A stretch of DNA of 7,079 nucleotides from Candidatus Krumholzibacteriia bacterium (GTDB taxonomy: Bacteria; Krumholzibacteriota; Krumholzibacteriia; Krumholzibacteriales; Krumholzibacteriaceae), in assembly GCA_028696635.1 (NCBI GenBank), contig JAQVGR010000082.1, forward strand, positions 1-7,079, in the 5' to 3' direction. This document shows positions 1-6,503 of the stretch, piece after piece (within the stretch, counting starts at the first letter, position 1; every line of letters starts with the position of its first letter). The notes under the pieces are model-generated. The model searched no databases, was not told the origin of the DNA, and worked only from the letters and a program-made list of their open reading frames with translations. Both the position numbers and the translations under genes were made by a program.

Positions 1-2151
1 GTCGAAGATCTCCTCGGCGCTGCGGTAATCCCAGCCCAGACCCATCCTGTTGGCGATCATCTGATGGATCTCCCAGTCCTGCTTCGCCGAGCCCGGGGCC
101 CTCACCGCGGGATTGAGCTTCTGGACCCGTCTCTCGGTGTTGGTGAAGGTCCCTTCCTTCTCGGCATAGGTCGTCGCCGGAAGGACGACATCGGCGAGTT
201 TCGCAGTCTCGGTCATGAAGATGTCCTCGACGACGATGAACTCGAGCCTCTTCAGCGCCTCTTCGGCGTGGTGAAGATCGGGATCGGAGATCATGGGATT
301 CTCGCCCATGATATAGAACGCCTTCATCTTCCCTTCGTGCGCATCGTCGAAGGCGACGGTCATCGGCTTGCCGATCTTGTCGTCCAGCCTGGCGTTCCAG
401 GCCTTCTCGAACTTCTCCTGGATCGCCGCGTCCCCGACCCTCTGGTATGCCGGAAACACGTTCGGAAGGCCGCCCATGTCGCAGGCGCCCTGGACGTTCG
501 ACTGTCCCCTGAGCGGGTTCACGCCGCCGCCCGGGACCCCCATGTTTCCGCAGAGCATCTGGAGGTTCGCCGTCGACTTGACGTTATCGACCCCCGTCGT
601 ATGCTGTGTGATCCCCATCGCGTAGTACAGGGCCGCCACCTTCGCCTTGCCGAAGAGCTCGGCGATCTTCTCGATCGTTCCGGCGGGCACTCCCGAGATC
701 TTCTCCACGTAGTCGGGGGTGTATTTCTCGACTTCCTTTTTGAGGGCCTCGAAGCTCTCGGGATCGACCCTGCTCGCGACGAACTCCCGGTCCTCCCAGC
801 CGTTTCTCAGGATCACGTGCATCAGGCCGTTGAGGACCGCCACGTCGGTGCCGGGCCTGTGGCACGCGTAGATTTCGGCGAAATCGGCCATCTTGATCCG
901 CTTGGGATCGATGACGATGAGCTTCGTCCTCCCCTCCTTCACGGCCTGCTTGATCCGGGCCGCGATAACGGGGTGGGCCTCCGACGTGTCGGACCCGATG
1001 ATCAGGACGACGTCCGAATCCTTCATCCCCCTGATGTCGTTCGTCATGGCGCCCGAACCGAACGATGCGGCCAGACCGGCCACGGTAGAGCTGTGTCAGA
1101 GACGGGCGCAGTGGTCGACGTTGTTGGTTCCGATAGCCGTCCTCATGAACTTCTGGAAGGTGTAGTTCTCTTCGTTCGTCACCTTCGCCGAGCAGAGTCC
1201 CATGAAGCTGTCCGGCCCGTGCTTCTCCTTGATCGCCTTGAACCTGGAGGCGACGAGGTCGATCGCCTCCTCCCAGCCCGCTTCCCTGAACGCGCCGTTT
1301 TCCTTTATCAGGGGGACGGTGAGCCGCTCGGGGTGGGAGACGAAATCGAAGCCGTACCTTCCCTTGACGCAGAGCATGCCGTTGTTGGTCGGCGCGTCCT
1401 CGACCCCCCGTATCTTGACGATCCTGTTCGCCTTCTCGTCGATATGCAGCTCGAGCTTGCAGCCCACTCCGCAGTACGGGCATACCGTTTCGACCTTCTT
1501 CAGCTCCCAGATTCTCCCCGCGCCGATCGCGCACTTGTCGATGATCGCGCCGACGGGGCAGATCTGCGAGCACTCCCCGCACTGGACGCAGGTCGACTCG
1601 CCCATCGGGACATCGGCGTCGAAGATGATCTCCGTTTCGTGCCCGCGGTAGCCGAAGTCGATCACCTGGTTGACGACGGTTCCGTTGCAGGCGGCGACGC
1701 ACCTCCCGCAGGAGATGCACTTGTTCCTTTCGACGTATACGAACTCGGAGCTCGTGTCGAACGCCCTGTCGATATCGCCGTACTGTATCGACGGCCGCTC
1801 GATGCCGAGGAAATAGGCGGCGTCCTGGAGCTCGCAGTCGCCGTTCTGCTCGCACGAGAGGCAATCGTGGGTGCCGGTGGAGAGCATCAGGTCGACGGCG
1901 AGTCTCTGCGCGTTCAGCGCGACGGGGGTGTCGGAGCGCACCGCCATCTTGTCCCTGACCCGGACGGAGCACGCCGTCTGGAGCCCCTTCATCCCCTCGA
2001 CCTCAACGACGCAGGCTCTGCATTTCCCCGCGGCCCCGACTTTTTCGTGGTAGCAGAGGTGCGGAATATACATCCCGGCGGCAAGCGCGGCCTGGAGGAT
2101 CGTCTGGCCCTCCGCCGCCTCTATCGCTTTGCCGTTGATGGTGATCTTCAC
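1..2151 (-). CDS. fdhA: Selenocysteine-containing formate dehydrogenase, catalytic alpha subunit (NuoG-like N-terminus), 3' end outside window
   Basis: Oxidises formate to CO2, or the reverse, at a Mo/W-bis-pterin site; probably cytoplasmic, as no Tat signal is seen. 717 residues are visible; the rest of the C-terminal pterin-binding domain lies beyond base 1. Domains: NuoG-like [2Fe-2S] ferredoxin (C33, C44, C47, C61); a His/Cys3-type cluster region (C97, C100, C106); two [4Fe-4S] motifs (C145/148/151/155 and C188/191/194/198); the formate dehydrogenase [4Fe-4S] site (C224, C227, C231, C261); then the catalytic domain with TGA-encoded Sec352 followed by His353. R548 lies in an LRGQSNVQG motif, and KAFYIMGENPM is typical of the family. 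Start: the GTG at 2151 has AAGGAG five bases upstream and gives MKITINGK; the ATG at 2194-2196 lies inside the preceding gene. The start is 16 bases after the stop of the NuoEF-like gene, so the two are surely co-transcribed. A NADP-reducing hydrogenase subunit or NuoG is excluded by the Sec motif and catalytic domain. Mo versus W cannot be told. Confidence 0.95.
1067..1098 (-). promoter_or_regulatory. Bacterial SECIS element for SelB-dependent UGA recoding
   Basis: Twelve bases after the UGA the mRNA reads GUGGCC-GGUCU-GGCCGC. This forms a six-base-pair stem (one U-G wobble) closed by a GGUCU loop at 1073-1077. E. coli fdhF has the same GGUCU loop, about 11 bases downstream of its UGA to the start of the helix. 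The hairpin lies inside the coding sequence, as is usual for bacterial SECIS elements. It differs from fdhF in having no obviously bulged U: the only U on the 5' arm is one base further from the loop and can pair with G. Confidence 0.88.
1096..1098 (-). other. In-frame UGA read as selenocysteine (Sec352 of FdhA)
   Basis: The codon interrupts an otherwise continuous frame: DHCARL comes before it and HSSTVAGLAASFGSGAMTN follows. This is the signature around the catalytic Sec/Cys of formate dehydrogenases (E. coli FdhF has CCAR-V-Sec-H). No other stop occurs in the 365 downstream codons to the window edge. A conventional gene caller would split fdhA here. Confidence 0.95.
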
Positions 2152-2156
2152 GACAG

Positions 2157-2164
2157 CTCCTTCT
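2157..2164 (-). promoter_or_regulatory. Ribosome binding site fixing the GTG start of fdhA
   Basis: AGAAGGAG sits between the stop of the upstream gene (2168-2170) and the GTG at 2149-2151, with five bases of spacing. It decides the start, because the upstream ATG at 2194-2196 lies within the preceding gene and would add 15 residues not expected before the ferredoxin fold. Confidence 0.85.
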
Positions 2165-2167
2165 TGC

Positions 2168-3895
2168 TTATTGCTCCACCAGCGCCTCGAACTCATCGGT
2201 GAATTTCTCGTACATCGCCTTCAGAGGCATCGCGAAGGCCTGCCCCGTCGGGCAGAGCGTCGACCCGCCTTCGTTCACGGAATCGAGTATCCTGGCCATC
2301 GTGTCGAGATCCGCGCGCGTGCCCCGGCCGTTGAGGAGTTTCTCGAGGATCCTGACTATGGCGTGCGACCCTTCCTTGCAGGGGGCGCATTTTCCGCAAC
2401 TCTCGTGCGAGTAGAACCTGATCGTCCGGTACGCGAGCTCGGGTATCGAGAACTCGTCGTTGATCACGATCACGCCGCCCGAACCGAGCATCGTTCCGTG
2501 CTTGACGCACGAATCGTAATCCATGTTCAGCCCTTCGAGCTCGTCCGCCCTGAGGATCGGGACCGAGAGCCCTCCGACGATGACCCCCTTGAGCGTTCCC
2601 TTCGCGCCGCCCGCCGCCTCGAGGAGCTTCTCGAACGGCACCCCCATCGGGAATTCGTAGACCCCCGGCTTGTTGACGCTGCCGCTTACGCCGAACAGCT
2701 TGCACCCCGTGTTGTTCTCGTATCCCCACTTCCTGAAGGCGTCCGCGCCGTGCTCGATGATGAACGGCACGCTCGCCAGGGTCTCGACGTTGTTCACGAT
2801 CGTCGGGCATCCGTACAGCCCCTCGACCGCAGGGAAGGGAGGCTTCATCCTCGGCTGCCCCCGCTTGCCCTCGATGGACTCGATCAGAGCCGTCTCCTCG
2901 CCGCAGACGTACGCTCCGGCGCCTCTGTGGACGATGATGTCGAGATCCCCGAGCAGGCCGTCCGCCTTCGCCTCTTCTATGGCCGCCTCGAGGATGTCGG
3001 CTATCCAGTCGAATTCGCCCCTTATATAGATGAAGCTCAATGCTGCGCCGATCGCCCTGGCGGATATCGCCATCCCCTCGATGAGAAGATGGGGATCGTA
3101 TTCCATGATCTGCCTGTCCTTGAAGGTCCCCGGCTCCCCCTCATCCGCGTTGCAGATCAGGTAGACCGGCTTGCCCGACCCCTTCGGGAGGAATCCCCAT
3201 TTGACTCCGGCCGGGAACCCCGCCCCGCCCCTTCCCCTGAGGCCGGAGGCCTTGACCTCGGCGGTGATCGCCTGCGGCTCCATCGCCATCGCCTTTTCGA
3301 GGGCCTTGTAGCCGCCGTTCTTCCTGTAGACCTTGACCGAGGTCGCGTTCTTTACACCCCTGTTCTTCAGGAGGACGTTGCACTCGGTTCCCCAGTTGTA
3401 ATTGGCTTTTTTAACGGGCATTACACCCTTTTTCAGGGAGTCGAGCAGTTTCCCGGTCTTCTCGACCGTCATCTCCTCGTAATAGGTATCGTTCACCTGG
3501 ATGACGGGGCAGGTTCCGCACGATGCCAGGCATTCCACCTCGCTCAGGGTGAAAAGCCCGTCCTTCGTCGTCTCGCCCGGCTCGATGCCGAGCTTTTTCC
3601 GTATGAAAGCGAGGATCTCGCCCGCGCCCATGAGCGTGGCCGGGATGTTCGTGTCTACCTGGAGATGATATTTCCCGATCGTCCCCGTATTGTACATCGA
3701 ATAGTATGTCGCTACTCCGTAAGCCTTTCCCGCCGTCACGCCGACGATCTTCGCCACCTCTTCGATGATTTCTTTCGACAGGCGATTGCCATTGGCTCTC
3801 TGCGCGAGCGTCAGGGCCGGCATCAGCGCGGATTCCGTGCTCGGATACCGCTCCTTGAGATCCAGGATCTTCTTCGCTACCTTCTTGTCGAGCAT
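2168..3895 (-). CDS. fdhB: NuoE-NuoF fusion: NAD(P)-binding flavoprotein (diaphorase) subunit of formate dehydrogenase
   Basis: 575 residues. It takes electrons from the FdhA iron-sulfur chain, passes them through a [4Fe-4S] cluster to FMN and reduces NAD(P)+. Residues about 1-155 are a complete NuoE-like unit: a helical part including ALMPALTLAQRANG and GVATYYSMY, then a thioredoxin-like domain. Residues about 166-575 are NuoF-like: GRGGAGFPAGVKW (221-233) and NADEGEPGTFKDR (249-261) for FMN/NAD(H), GAGAYVCGEETALIESIEG (325-343), and the cluster ligands C500-x2-C503-x2-C506 plus C548. There is no C-terminal 2x[4Fe-4S] extension of the kind found in bifurcating HydB/HndC proteins. In the NuoE part the usual first cysteine pair, C-x4-C, is D81-TNIP-A86; the second pair (C122, C126) is kept, with an extra C129 nearby. 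First gene of the operon, followed by fdhA after 16 bases. AGAGG about 10 bases upstream of the ATG is a modest ribosome site. The gene symbol is by context; FdsB- or HndC-like are alternative names. Confidence 0.9.
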   Translation of the reverse strand: MLDKKVAKKILDLKERYPSTESALMPALTLAQRANGNRLSKEIIEEVAKIVGVTAGKAYGVATYYSMYNTGTIGKYHLQVDTNIPATLMGAGEILAFIRKKLGIEPGETTKDGLFTLSEVECLASCGTCPVIQVNDTYYEEMTVEKTGKLLDSLKKGVMPVKKANYNWGTECNVLLKNRGVKNATSVKVYRKNGGYKALEKAMAMEPQAITAEVKASGLRGRGGAGFPAGVKWGFLPKGSGKPVYLICNADEGEPGTFKDRQIMEYDPHLLIEGMAISARAIGAALSFIYIRGEFDWIADILEAAIEEAKADGLLGDLDIIVHRGAGAYVCGEETALIESIEGKRGQPRMKPPFPAVEGLYGCPTIVNNVETLASVPFIIEHGADAFRKWGYENNTGCKLFGVSGSVNKPGVYEFPMGVPFEKLLEAAGGAKGTLKGVIVGGLSVPILRADELEGLNMDYDSCVKHGTMLGSGGVIVINDEFSIPELAYRTIRFYSHESCGKCAPCKEGSHAIVRILEKLLNGRGTRADLDTMARILDSVNEGGSTLCPTGQAFAMPLKAMYEKFTDEFEALVEQ

Positions 3896-3949
3896 CTCTC
3901 ATCTACCTCTGACGCGCATGTTCATGTATTTCGGCATGTTCGATTCCGT

Positions 3950-4015
3950 TATTCCCCACAAACAGGGTCAAAAATATCCGTTTTCCATATATATGTCAAT
4001 CCTCTATTCCACAAA
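3950..4015 (-). repeat. Paired TTTGTGG(GG)AATA motifs flanking the fdh promoter
   Basis: The minus strand carries TTTGTGGAATA at 4005-4015, upstream of the -35 box, and TTTGTGGGGAATA at 3950-3962, just past the predicted start site. The copies are in the same orientation, about 54 bases apart centre to centre and differ by two inserted G. Such spacing would suit a regulator bound at two sites, but no known operator is recognised. The same leader also has an 8-bp direct repeat, GCATGTTC on the plus strand, at 3916-3923 and 3934-3941. Confidence 0.35.
3971..3999 (-). promoter_or_regulatory. Sigma70-type promoter of the fdhB-fdhA operon
   Basis: On the minus strand a perfect TTGACA (3994-3999) is followed by 17 bases and TATTTT (3971-3976). 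Transcription would start near 3964, giving a leader of about 68 bases before the ATG at 3895. The region is strikingly AT-rich compared with the surrounding genes. A perfect 10-bp palindrome, CATATATATG (3986-3995), overlaps the -35 box and could be part of an operator. Confidence 0.75.
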
Positions 4016-4027
4016 AATTGAGACGAT

Positions 4028-4849
4028 CTACGCGTCCGGGTAGACCGCCCTCACGATGTACCCCCCCGAGCGCTCGTCGTGCTCGAGCTCGATCAATCCC
4101 TGGCGCTCGGCCGCCTCGAGCATCTGGGTGAACGCCCGGAAGCCGTAGTACGATTCGTTGAATCCCGGCTTGCGCCGCTTGAGTGTCTGCTTGACCATCG
4201 ATCCCCAGATCTTCTCCTCTTCTCCGCGCTCCTCGATCAGCGCGTCGACGGTCTCCACGATCAGATCCAGCCCCCGCTGCAGCTTGTCCTCCTCCTTCTT
4301 CGGCCCCGGTTTCTGCTTCTCCTTGCTCTTCGGCGCCGGCGACCGCCTGCGGCCGCGCCCCCGCCGTTCGTCTTTTCGCACGAGGTCGTCGTAGAAGATG
4401 AACTCGTCGCAGTTCGCGGCGAGGAGGTTGGAGGTCGAGTTCTTGACCCCCACCCCGATGACGGTCTTGTCGTTCTCCCGCAGCTTGCTGACCAGAGGCG
4501 AGAAATCGGAGTCCCCCGAGAGAATGACGAATGTGTCGACATGCGGCTTGGTGTAGCACAGATCGAGCGCATCGACGACCATGCGGATGTCGGCGGAGTT
4601 CTTGCCGGATACCCGGACATGGGGGATCTCGATCAGCTCGAACGCCGCCTCGTGCATCGGCTGCTTGAACTCCTTGTACTTGTCCCAGTCGGAGTACGCC
4701 TTCTTGACGACGATCGTTCCCTTGAGCAGCAGCCGCTCGATGACCTTGCTGATGTCGAACTCGGCATAATTCGACTCGCGCGCGCCGATAGCGATATTCT
4801 CGAAATCACAGAAGACAGCCAGGTTCGCGGTCCGGACATTCTCCGCCAT
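4028..4849 (-). CDS. NYN (PIN-like) domain protein with C-terminal LOTUS/OST-HTH-like domain
   Basis: 273 residues. Residues about 8-157 are a NYN domain (LabA/DUF88 family), a PIN-like fold generally linked to RNA processing. Acidic metal-site candidates are D15 in FCDFEN, D87 and D93 in SADIRMVVDA, and D113/D115 in LSGDSDFSPL. VIGVGV and a late FIFYDD strand complete the fold. A strongly basic linker (about 158-186, rich in R, K and P) leads to a helical domain (about 190-270) with GFRAFTQMLEAAERQGLIEL near its end, which resembles the LOTUS/OST-HTH domain thought to bind RNA or proteins. The start chosen is the ATG at 4849, with GGAG eight bases upstream; the ATG at 4889-4891 would add 14 residues and has no clear ribosome site. 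It has its own promoter and is not obviously linked to formate metabolism. RNase activity is a family expectation and the substrate is unknown. Confidence 0.85.
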   Translation of the reverse strand: MAENVRTANLAVFCDFENIAIGARESNYAEFDISKVIERLLLKGTIVVKKAYSDWDKYKEFKQPMHEAAFELIEIPHVRVSGKNSADIRMVVDALDLCYTKPHVDTFVILSGDSDFSPLVSKLRENDKTVIGVGVKNSTSNLLAANCDEFIFYDDLVRKDERRGRGRRRSPAPKSKEKQKPGPKKEEDKLQRGLDLIVETVDALIEERGEEEKIWGSMVKQTLKRRKPGFNESYYGFRAFTQMLEAAERQGLIELEHDERSGGYIVRAVYPDA

Positions 4850-4856
4850 GTCGGTC

Positions 4857-4862
4857 ACTCCA
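4857..4862 (-). promoter_or_regulatory. Ribosome binding site deciding the NYN gene start
   Basis: TGGAGT with the GGAG core at 4858-4861 lies eight bases upstream of the ATG at 4847-4849. The longer start at 4891 is preceded only by the palindrome CCCCGCGGGG. Confidence 0.7.
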
Positions 4863-4903
4863 GTGGGTTGATCGCCGGTCGATCGCGACATCCCCGCGGG
4901 GAG

Positions 4904-4933
4904 ATGCGCGCGTGCGCGCGCGACATCGCGCGC
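4904..4933. repeat. Alternating GC tract and hairpin in the NYN leader
   Basis: Bases 4904-4922 alternate purine and pyrimidine without a break (mostly GCGC). Bases 4916-4922 and 4927-4933 form a perfect seven-base-pair stem with an ACAT loop on the plus strand. A 10-bp palindrome, CCCCGCGGGG, lies at 4892-4901. The NYN transcript leader should therefore be highly structured; the DNA could also adopt Z-form. Confidence 0.55.
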
Positions 4934-4941
4934 TCACCGGC

Positions 4942-4970
4942 AGTATAGCAGGGTCTGCGGCCGATGTAAC
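4942..4970 (-). promoter_or_regulatory. Extended -10 promoter of the NYN gene
   Basis: The minus strand reads TGCTATACT, an extended -10 (TATACT at 4942-4947) with the TG dinucleotide, and GTTACA (4965-4970) as a weak -35 at 17 bases. The start site would be near 4935, leaving a leader of about 85 bases that contains the GC-alternating hairpin at 4916-4933. Confidence 0.6.
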
Positions 4971-5010
4971 CCGAATATCAGGGCTTTTGTCGGAGAAACG
5001 AGATGGCGGG

Positions 5011-5040
5011 GGCGGGGAGCATCCCCCGCCGCGCGGCGGG
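5011..5040. other. GC-rich inverted repeats just downstream of the lipoprotein gene
   Basis: A perfect 16-bp palindrome, CCCGCCGCGCGGCGGG (5025-5040), overlaps a second hairpin, GGCGGGG-AGCATC-CCCCGCC (5011-5030). They begin 18 bases after the lipoprotein stop and may act in termination or 3'-end stability, but no U tract follows on the minus strand, so a standard intrinsic terminator is not supported. The rest of 4971-5057 shows no gene. Confidence 0.4.
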
Positions 5041-5057
5041 AGCGACAGGCCCCCCGA

Positions 5058-6302
5058 TCAGTCCTCCGCCTCGTACAGGTCCGCTATCTCCGCGTCGCTC
5101 AGGGCCCTGTTGTAGAACCTCACGTCGTCGACGATCCCGTTGAAGTGCCAGGGATTGGTGACGCTGTCGTTCTTCCCGATCAGCACGGCGCCGTTGTTCA
5201 GGAGCGGCGCCGTCATGCCGGTGCTGGTGCAGGAGAGAGCGCCGTCGAAATAGCACCTGACCTCGTCGGAGAGGGTGACGACGATGTGGCGATACTGGTT
5301 GAGGTAGACGTTCTCGTAACATCCCATGACCCAGTTGCCGCCGCTGGTCTGGTGGGTGTAGCTGAGATTGCAGTAGGTCGCCCCCCCGGTCTTGGAAAGG
5401 CGAACGGTGTAGTTTCCGAAGTTCGCCCCCTTGTTGACGACGCAGTAGTACCCGGGGGTGCTGGGTCCCCCAACGACGGGCAGCGTCGTGATTCGCGTCC
5501 AGAAGCTGACGGTGAATTCGGTGAAATCGAAGGCGGATTCGTCTGGAAGCTCCACGTAATCGTCCGTCCCGTCGAACTGGCAGGCGGCGTCGGGGATCCC
5601 GAACCGGTCGGCGACGTACACGGCGCCGTATGCCGTTCCGTGATGGCCGTTGCCGCTCCCGTCCTCGGCGTTCCCCTCGAACGGATAGTATGCGACCAGC
5701 CCCGGGATGATCGTGAACGTCGCTTCGGCCGTCTCGCCAGGGTCCATGCCCTCCTTGTACGCCCTGGCCCGAAGGGTCGTTGTGGCGTCCACGGGGATCA
5801 CCGTCTGGAATATGAATTCGGTCGAGTTGGTATCGGGATCGCTCCCGTCGGTGGTGTAGAAGATCCTCGCAAAGGCCGTGGCGCAGTGGATGATCGCGTC
5901 GAGAGGCGCGTGGTACACCCCGCCTTCGGGCTCGAAGTACGGAGTCGCTACATCCTCCAGATCTATGAGGTATGTCTCCTGCGCTATCTCGCTGGGGTTC
6001 ATGCCGGTCTTGTACGCCCTGGCCTTTATCGTGGAGGTGACCCCGACCTCTATCGAGTCCCCGGTCGCGAAGAGAGCGGACGACTCGTCGGGATCGGTTC
6101 CGTCGGTGGTGTAGCAGATAGAGGCATCGGCCGTGGAGCAGGTCATCTTGAGATGCTGGATGACGCTGTAGGCGCCTCCCGCAGGGTCGAGCACGGGGGT
6201 GGCGACGGTCTGCTTGTCGGGCCCGGCGGTCGATTCGTCATCGGAGCAACCGGGCGAAAGGACGAGAACGGCAGCGGCGCACAGAATGATTGCGCTTCTC
6301 AT
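5058..6302 (-). CDS. Lipoprotein with two chitobiase C-terminal-type repeats and a LamG/concanavalin-like domain
   Basis: 414 residues. The N-terminus is a signal peptide (MRSAIILCAAAVLVLSPGC) ending in a lipobox-like SPGC with C19 as lipidation site; proline at -2 is unusual, so lipidation is likely but not certain. Residues about 33-113 and 117-198 are two copies of a beta-sandwich repeat of the chitobiase/hexosaminidase C-terminal type, with xATPxxxPxGGxY at the start, YTTDG(T/S)DPD in the middle and ARAYKxGMxP near the end. Residues about 201-414 form a LamG-like domain: LVAYYPFEGNAEDGSGNGHHG, FDGTDDYVELP and a final GIVDDVRFYNRALSDAEIADLY. No catalytic domain is present, so a carbohydrate-binding or adhesive role at the cell surface or periplasm is inferred. 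The second of two adjacent ATGs (6300-6302) is preferred because GGGAGG lies six bases upstream. Probably monocistronic; the tRNA ends 112 bases upstream on the same strand. Confidence 0.88.
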   Translation of the reverse strand: MRSAIILCAAAVLVLSPGCSDDESTAGPDKQTVATPVLDPAGGAYSVIQHLKMTCSTADASICYTTDGTDPDESSALFATGDSIEVGVTSTIKARAYKTGMNPSEIAQETYLIDLEDVATPYFEPEGGVYHAPLDAIIHCATAFARIFYTTDGSDPDTNSTEFIFQTVIPVDATTTLRARAYKEGMDPGETAEATFTIIPGLVAYYPFEGNAEDGSGNGHHGTAYGAVYVADRFGIPDAACQFDGTDDYVELPDESAFDFTEFTVSFWTRITTLPVVGGPSTPGYYCVVNKGANFGNYTVRLSKTGGATYCNLSYTHQTSGGNWVMGCYENVYLNQYRHIVVTLSDEVRCYFDGALSCTSTGMTAPLLNNGAVLIGKNDSVTNPWHFNGIVDDVRFYNRALSDAEIADLYEAED

Positions 6303-6414
6303 CATGAGCCTCCCTGATAGAGGGCGGAACACCGCCTCGCTTCCACGTCTATGAACGGATCTCGGCCATCAAGAGGCAATACGCAATCATCATGCCATTT
6401 TCGTTTGAGGTTCG
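6303..6414 (-). other. Spacer between tRNA-Val and the lipoprotein gene
   Basis: No gene is seen. No hairpin with a U tract follows the tRNA, so tRNA termination is not explained by an intrinsic terminator. No convincing promoter was found for the lipoprotein; TTGATG-N15-TAGACG on the minus strand is too poor to call. Read-through from the tRNA promoter is possible. Confidence 0.4.
6309..6314 (-). promoter_or_regulatory. Ribosome binding site of the lipoprotein gene
   Basis: GGGAGG stands six bases before the ATG at 6300-6302 and three before the ATG at 6303-6305. It rules out the in-frame ATG at 6330-6332, which would put nine residues before the signal peptide. Just upstream, GGCGG-AACA-CCGCC (6323-6336 on the plus strand) forms a small hairpin in the leader. 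Confidence 0.75.
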
Positions 6415-6491
6415 TGGTGGGCGAAGAGAGACTTGAACTCCCGGCCTCCTGCTTGTAAGGCAGGCGCTCTGACCAGCTGAGCTATTCGCCC
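6415..6491 (-). tRNA. tRNA-Val (anticodon UAC)
   Basis: A full 77-base cloverleaf with encoded CCA. The acceptor stem pairs GGGCGAA with TTCGCCC; the D arm is GCTC/GAGC; the anticodon stem CCTGC/GCAGG encloses the loop CTTACAA; and the T arm GGGAG/CTCTC has loop TTCAAGT and one G-T wobble. The anticodon TAC (plus-strand bases 6455-6457) reads valine codon GUA and, by wobble, others. It follows the small membrane protein gene by 12 bases on the same strand, so they are probably transcribed together and the tRNA is cut out by processing. Confidence 0.97.
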
Positions 6492-6503
6492 ACGGGGCGT
6501 GCG

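Noticed and set aside
584..1972. 462-codon minus-strand ORF in another frame
   Set aside because: Overlaps fdhA out of frame; extremely Arg/Gly-rich composition with no domain. The true frame has continuous iron-sulfur and pterin motifs.
1096..2196. fdhA as a complete 366-residue ferredoxin-type protein ending at the TGA
   Set aside because: The catalytic domain continues in frame after the TGA, and a SECIS hairpin follows, so the TGA is Sec and not a stop. The ATG at 2196 is also rejected in favour of the GTG at 2151.
64..2202. 712-codon plus-strand ORF
   Set aside because: It lies antisense to fdhA and continues opposite the selenocysteine codon. Its translation has no recognisable domain and is rich in R, D, L and V, as expected from the complement of GC-rich codons.
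2168..3895. NADP-reducing or bifurcating [FeFe] hydrogenase operon (Hnd/Hyd)
   Set aside because: The diaphorase subunit lacks the C-terminal ferredoxin extension, and the partner gene has the formate dehydrogenase catalytic domain and no H-cluster motifs.
2129..4021. 630-codon plus-strand ORF
   Set aside because: Antisense shadow of the NuoEF fusion; no motif, no ribosome site, and it runs through the fdh promoter region.
4079..4948. 289-codon plus-strand ORF over the NYN gene
   Set aside because: Antisense to a well-supported NYN domain and lacks any domain or ribosome site of its own.
5011..5040. Intrinsic terminator after the lipoprotein gene
   Set aside because: The stems are strong, but no U-rich tract follows on the minus strand; kept only as a GC-rich inverted repeat of unknown role.
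6415..6491. tRNA-Val as an integration site for a mobile element
   Set aside because: No integrase, no repeated 3' tRNA fragment and no phage or plasmid gene is visible on either side.
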